Of a stretch of DNA of 64,000 nucleotides, positions 59,584 through 64,000 are shown piece by piece (position 1 is the first letter of the stretch; the number at the start of each line of letters is the position of its first letter). A model generated the notes under the pieces. That model did no database searches and was not told the DNA's origin. It worked only from the letters and a program-made list of their open reading frames with translations. The translations under genes were made by a program, and so were the position numbers. The DNA is from Lycorma delicatula. Taxonomy: Eukaryota; Arthropoda; Insecta; Hemiptera; Fulgoridae. The DNA lies in assembly GCF_047948215.1 (NCBI RefSeq), contig NC_134457.1, forward strand, positions 89,352,898 to 89,416,897. The letters run 5' to 3'.

Positions 59584-59860
59584 ACCCACCGGGTTGGTTT
59601 AGTGGTGAAACTCATCATCGCAAATCAGCTGATTTCGAAGTCGAGAGTTCTAAGGTTCAAATCCTAGTAAAGGCTACTTTTCGTAGTAAAGTTACTTCTT
59701 TACGGATTTGAATACTAGATCGTGCTTACCGGTGTTCTTTGGTGGTTGGGTTTCAGTTAACCACACATCTCAGGAACGGACATCTTCATACGTATTATCC
59801 TAACTCATCCTCTGAAGTAATACCTTGCGGTGGTTTCGGAGCTAAACAGAAAAAAAGAGA
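59584..59860 (+). mobile_element. SINE family 1
   Basis: Begins ACCCACCGGGTTGGTTTAGT, with B-box-like GGTTCAAATCCTAGTAAA, family body GGTGTTCTTTGGTGGTTGGG and A-rich tail AACAGAAAAAAAGAGA. The flanks GATCCCATAG and ATTCCCATGAG are similar and may be a diverged target duplication. It carries a small insertion (CGTAGTAAAGTTACTT) not seen in other copies. Confidence 0.87.
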
Positions 59861-60110
59861 TATTCCCATGAGGATTACAGACACCAAAAATCAACTTGAT
59901 TTTTTGATGTGTGTAATCATTTTATTTGTTAACAGAGAAATTAAAAAAATAACAAATTTCATAGATACTCCATCTTAACTTTTTTCATTCGGAATTTCAA
60001 AAAAATCCTTTCTTAATGTGTACTTTATACTGTGTATACAAATTTTCTTCAATTTATCTTCAGTAGTTTTTCCTGGACTTTGATTATGAACGACTCACGG
60101 CATGTTATTT

Positions 60111-62985
60111 TATATATATATAAGTCATTATGTAGTGGATTGTATTAGTAATGTTTTGTTGTGGTTTGTAGTGGTAAATAATATTAATCAGACTTAATTA
60201 GTTAGCTAGACAACCGACTGAAATACAATGCTGTGTACACCTCATTAATCAGAGTTGACTAATTTTTGTAGTGCGAGTAGTATTTTTGTAATATGAGAAA
60301 CTTGTACACTTCCTGTCACCTTTAGGTGACAGGAAATTACTACTTACTACAGTTTTTATTACTACTTACAACTAGTGTAAGTAGTTGTTTGGTTCAAATA
60401 ATGAACGTATTTTACATAATGATTTTTATTTGTTGTAATAGTTTTATGTATATGACTTGAACCACTTTTTATCAAACTTTCTCTAGTACAGAGTAAGTAA
60501 TTACTGCCGCTCCCTCCTTCTCATAAACGTCAAATAATACTTTTTGGCAAAAAAAACAAAAAAAAAAAACGCTGTTATTTACGTAATGGAAACAATAATA
60601 CAATTTACAAAAAACTAAACTTAGTTTAGTTTTAATATAAATTTAATCGTTTTAATATAAAATATTTCATATTATTTAAATTCTTTAATGAGTAAGTAAT
60701 GTCTTGTTTGAAAATTAATTTTTATTATACTATTTTTTTTTTTGCTTCTTGAAGACATACATAACATACTGATATAATGTTCTTTACTTTCTAGATGTAT
60801 AGTACACACAGTTATTTACGTATTACAGTATTTAAGTGATTAATTGTTGAAAAACGTTTTTTTTTTTAAATTAAAAAAACTCCTGTTCTCTTAAGGAATT
60901 TTTTTTTAATATACATTTTTATTTTATTACTATTGATTATGCTTGAATATTCTTTTTTTTAGATTAATCAGTTTTATTATTATTATTATTATTATAATCA
61001 AATGTTAATCACTTTATAATATTTATATATTATAAGACTGAATTTTATTGACTGATGTAGAAATATTACTCATAGGTGATGTGAGTAACCCTTCATAACA
61101 GTTACTTTGTTTCTTCTTTATAAGGGCCTAAAATTCAAGGCCGTAATGTCTTTTGTTTTATTCGTTATTCTGTTCGTTTTATTCTGTCTTACTTTTTATA
61201 ACGTAAATCATTTCCGGCTTTCTAGAAATTTAATCCATTGAATTATTCGATGACTATTTATTTGAAGTCCAAAATTATTTAATTATTTATTATAACATTT
61301 CTTATAAAGAGAAAAACAGGAAGCGTAGAATCTGCGTTACAGATCCATTTTCAATATTTATCAAAGAGACATGCGTTAAAGAGACGGTTGAGTAAAGATT
61401 ATGTCCGAAACTAGATTACAGATAAGAAGTGGACTGTTTTGTAAATGTAGAAAGATGTGGGGAAATTTTTTTTGATGTTAAAATACGAATAAAAAATTAC
61501 TTCGTTAAAATAACGAAGTAATAAGAATTGGAAATAATGAATTATGGATGTGAGACTAATGAAGTATTAAGCTATAAGTGGAAGAATATATATACCAGGG
61601 GAAAAATGCTGACATGACAAGAAAAGAAAAATGAAGGGAGAGTAGGAATGGAGAAAATTGGGTACAGGAAGCGGCTAAAGTTACTATATTGAAAGATGAT
61701 GTCTGAGTTGTGTTAATATGGATTTGAATCTTGGGATTATTATTCTCAGACTTTATAGGATTGAAACTTTTGAAATGTGATTTTAGAGGAAAGTGTTAAG
61801 TACTGAAAAAAAAAACAAAATGAAAATAGACAACGTTCTGAGAGGATCAGAAAAGAGGAGGAGAGAAGATTTAATAAAATCAAGGGAAAAGAAATGGACA
61901 GAAGTAATTTAAGAAGAAAGTCTGTAATTAAGTATTTATTGATGTCGTGATGGTTAGAAGAAAGCAAAAAGTTGCAAAGAGAGTTGGTGATTGGAAAAAA
62001 TTATCAATAATGGTAGATGACGTGAAAAGGGGAACTATAGAGAATTTTAAAACAACACTACATAATTCGGTGGAAGAATTATGTAAAAACGGCAGAACGC
62101 ATGATGCTGATAAGACTTGGAGGCAATTAAGATACCGTAACTATTATTGTTCTTATAATTTACGTTTATCATTTACTTCTTATTGTTTAATTTTTTACGC
62201 TATAACTGATAATGATATATTAATTAATACCTATAACATGGAGTTAATTATATAAATAAAAAATATTTTCTTAACGTAATTTAAAATATTTTGAAAGAAG
62301 GGAACAAATAAATTCCGTATGATTAAAGATGAATGTAAGGCTAACCAGCGCGGAATTAAGGCATGGGGTACATCGGGGGTGCCCATGGGCCCCCACCATT
62401 TTGAGATACTGAAGAAAAAAAGTTTTTTTGAAATAAAAGAATTTAAAAAACTGTTTTTTTGAAATTATTTTTAAAGATTTTGAAAGTTACGATCGTTTCT
62501 AGATTCTGAAATAATTTTTGTGTACTCCAAACTTTTGCATATTGATTTTCTATTTAATCTTAGTGAAAAAAATTCTATGCGCATTCGAATGCACCCTCAT
62601 AGTAACAACACTCAACACCATTGTTAGTTAACTACTTTACCGGTTTCAGATAACTAATCGATGTGGTTTATCTCTGTTAAAAAGCATGGCGTCAAAAGAA
62701 ACTTTCTGTAATGAAATTGTTCGTATAATATTATCTACATCGTATCAATATTACCACGATTCCCACAATTATAATAAACATAATATTTAAATGTGATTGA
62801 ATACTCGGCAAGTTTCAAAGGATATGATTCGGCGAAATAACTAAAATATCAAATCAAAATGTCAAAAATCATGTGAAAGTACTTATAACAAGCAATTAAG
62901 CTCTAAAATACGGCATTGTTGAATAAGAATATAATTTATGCATTCATGAAAAAGCAAGGTTTATTGACTAGTACTTTCTATTTCA
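60111..62985. other. Intergenic with perfect hairpins, no gene seen
   Basis: Three short perfect hairpins: 60310-60335 (TTCCTGTCACCT/AGGTGACAGGAA), 60361-60385 (ACTACTTACA/TGTAAGTAGT) and 61496-61522 (ATTACTTCGTTA/TAACGAAGTAAT). There is a short (TTA)n at about 60977-60998. A purine-rich tract at 61530-62000 resembles the tail of a decayed LINE, but no motif is firm. The 102-residue plus ORF at 61947 is in this tract and is not supported as a gene. Confidence 0.45.
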
Positions 62986-63215
62986 TTATTAGTGGCCATA
63001 GTTTCTATTTCTATTTCTTTACCCGAAATTGATCGGTTAATTGTGTCCTTAGATCAAAAAACTGATGCTTATGAAGAGCTATTTTGGATTACTAACGAAT
63101 TTACTAATATCTACTGAATTTTACGTAGATGATCTCTCTGAAAACAGTATTCCTGAACTTGTGCAATTCGAAGAATTCACCAAATCATTTTTAAACGATG
63201 ACAAAGACGAAAACG
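62986..63215 (+). pseudogene. hAT-type (ZMYM1-like) transposase C-terminal fragment
   Basis: FLSISLPEIDRLIVSLDQ, then AYEELFWITNEFTN, a frameshift near 63110, and STEFYVDDLSENSIPELVQF with EEFTKSF. This resembles the region just before the dimerisation domain in ZMYM1-like hAT proteins (IIDxLxxxLxxRxxAY..., then YxDDLEN.F..E...F). It is the same general family as 5330-5990 but a later part of the protein. It is broken and isolated, so it is a relic. Confidence 0.62.
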
Positions 63216-63329
63216 TGGGTGATGACTGGGACGAGAGCGGGACAAAGACAAAGCCCAGATGAATGAAATATGCTTTGAGGCGTACGTACAATTTGATGAT
63301 TGAACTTAGAAGTACGTACGCACGTACAT
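63216..63329. other. Spacer with ACGTACGTA words
   Basis: Contains GCGTACGTACAATTTGATGA and AAGTACGTACGCACGTACAT, a pair of palindromic words at the edge of the next repeat. Confidence 0.4.
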
Positions 63330-63960
63330 ACTTACGTTTGTATGTATATTAGCCTGTTTTTTCGTTTGCTATCTCCTGACTAGATAAAACAATTTAGTAC
63401 GATGATTTCTATTTATGAAACATTAGTTTTCATATTTTGTTAGTTCATATTATTTAATATTTTTCATATTATTAGTTTTTCCGATTTTGGCCAAATCGGT
63501 CAAACTTATGGGTCCCTTAACTCAGTACTTAACTTAAAAGATAGATATTTTTCGCATAATTTAAAACTAAAATACTTTCTGATGATATATTTTTTTTATT
63601 CAAACAGGTGGGGCAAAAAACGACTTTTTTGTCGTTTCTGGGTTCAAAGTCATGTTATTATTCCAATTAGATTTTTCCATTACATTAATATGTAACTTTA
63701 TGTATTTGGGAAATTTCATTCAGGGTTGGAGAATAACAAGCCTCTTTTTTTCTTCTGTTATGGTTTTTCTTGATATCTTCAGATCGGGTTAACCGATTTA
63801 TATGAAAGTTTGAACTATGATTTCTATTATGGGTCTTTTAATTTTGGTTACAATTGGTTAAGGTAGTGAGAAGATACGGTTACCGTGGTTCCTGTATCTC
63901 AAAATTGCGTTCAAATGAGTAGAATAAATTTTTTACATAATTCTTTACTTTATTATTCCA
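63330..63960 (+). repeat. Dispersed repeat related to 38060 and 41060 copies
   Basis: The first part shares TTAGCCTG and CGATGATTTCTAT with 38060-38240. The rest shares TCCATTACATTAATATGTAA and TTTTAATTTTGGTTA with 41060-41560. It is therefore a longer copy that joins the two fragments into one family. It is non-coding and continues toward the window's end. Confidence 0.62.
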
Positions 63961-64000
63961 CTCAAGTTTCCTCCTAAGCAATCTAATTAAGCCAAATCCG

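Larger units (their letters stand above)
59119..60110 (-). repeat. Inverted copy of the 47090-47690 repeat, interrupted by a SINE
   Basis: Read on the minus strand it shares TAAGAAAGGATTTTTTTGAA, TTGATTTTTGGTG, CGAGGTATTCGGTAGATTTG and a final GCGACGGGGAT with the plus copy. Both ends adjoin (TA)n runs (59088-59118 and 60109-60122). SINE family 1 (59584-59860) and a SINE family 2 scrap (59265-59330) sit inside it. Confidence 0.7.

Noticed and set aside
61947..62255. 102-residue plus-strand ORF
   Set aside because: The first half lies in a purine-rich tract giving K/R-rich translation, and the second half is AT-rich noise. No recognisable domain.

Overview
This window looks like nuclear DNA from an insect, most probably a hemipteran with a large, AT-rich, repeat-laden genome. 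It holds spliceosomal introns, mariner/Tc1, pogo-like and hAT-like transposase relics, R1- and Jockey-like LINE fragments, a Gypsy fragment and two tRNA-derived SINE families. The order is inferred from this repeat mix only. No bacterial operons, CRISPR arrays or free-standing tRNA/rRNA genes were seen.

Only two host genes can be supported, both in the left third and both for mitochondrial proteins. ALKBH7 (minus, 15752-16522, a single open exon) and NDUFA5 (plus, three coding exons between 16969 and 22095) are divergent. They share a 446-bp intergenic space that must hold both promoters. Each NDUFA5 intron carries a decayed mariner-type transposase in antisense.

The rest is mostly mobile-element wreckage. 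From left to right: a Tc1/mariner-type element with TIRs over 300 bp (33-2096); a hAT/ZMYM1-like fragment (5330-5990); a Jockey-like LINE 5' part (6590-7930); a small-TIR family seen three times (9421, 52196, 57511); a Gypsy integrase relic split by a SINE with a perfect 14-bp target-site duplication (10140-11340); a Tc1-like transposase (12120-12815); a hAT-type MITE (14488-14920); an R1-like LINE 3' end (22471-24115) whose 3' UTR recurs at 42050; a mariner inserted inside another mariner (25800-27430); a row of four SINEs separated by copies of one 13-mer and bracketed by a 21-bp inverted repeat (31979-33241); a mariner-type relic (33400-34330); two pieces of one LINE (34470, 36500); a DDE transposase of a widespread insect family (38723-40030); a pogo/Tigger-like element with long inverted ends (47989-51053); a LINE RT relic (55170-55800); and a second hAT fragment (62986-63215).

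The long gaps between these are AT-rich with no credible coding content. They hold microsatellites and several strikingly perfect short hairpins. Almost all the short ORFs in the window are chance ORFs or broken transposon frames. I found no clear new biological system. The most unusual structures are the SINE array, the two DNA transposons with long inverted ends, and an unidentified half-open reading frame at 42500-42965.
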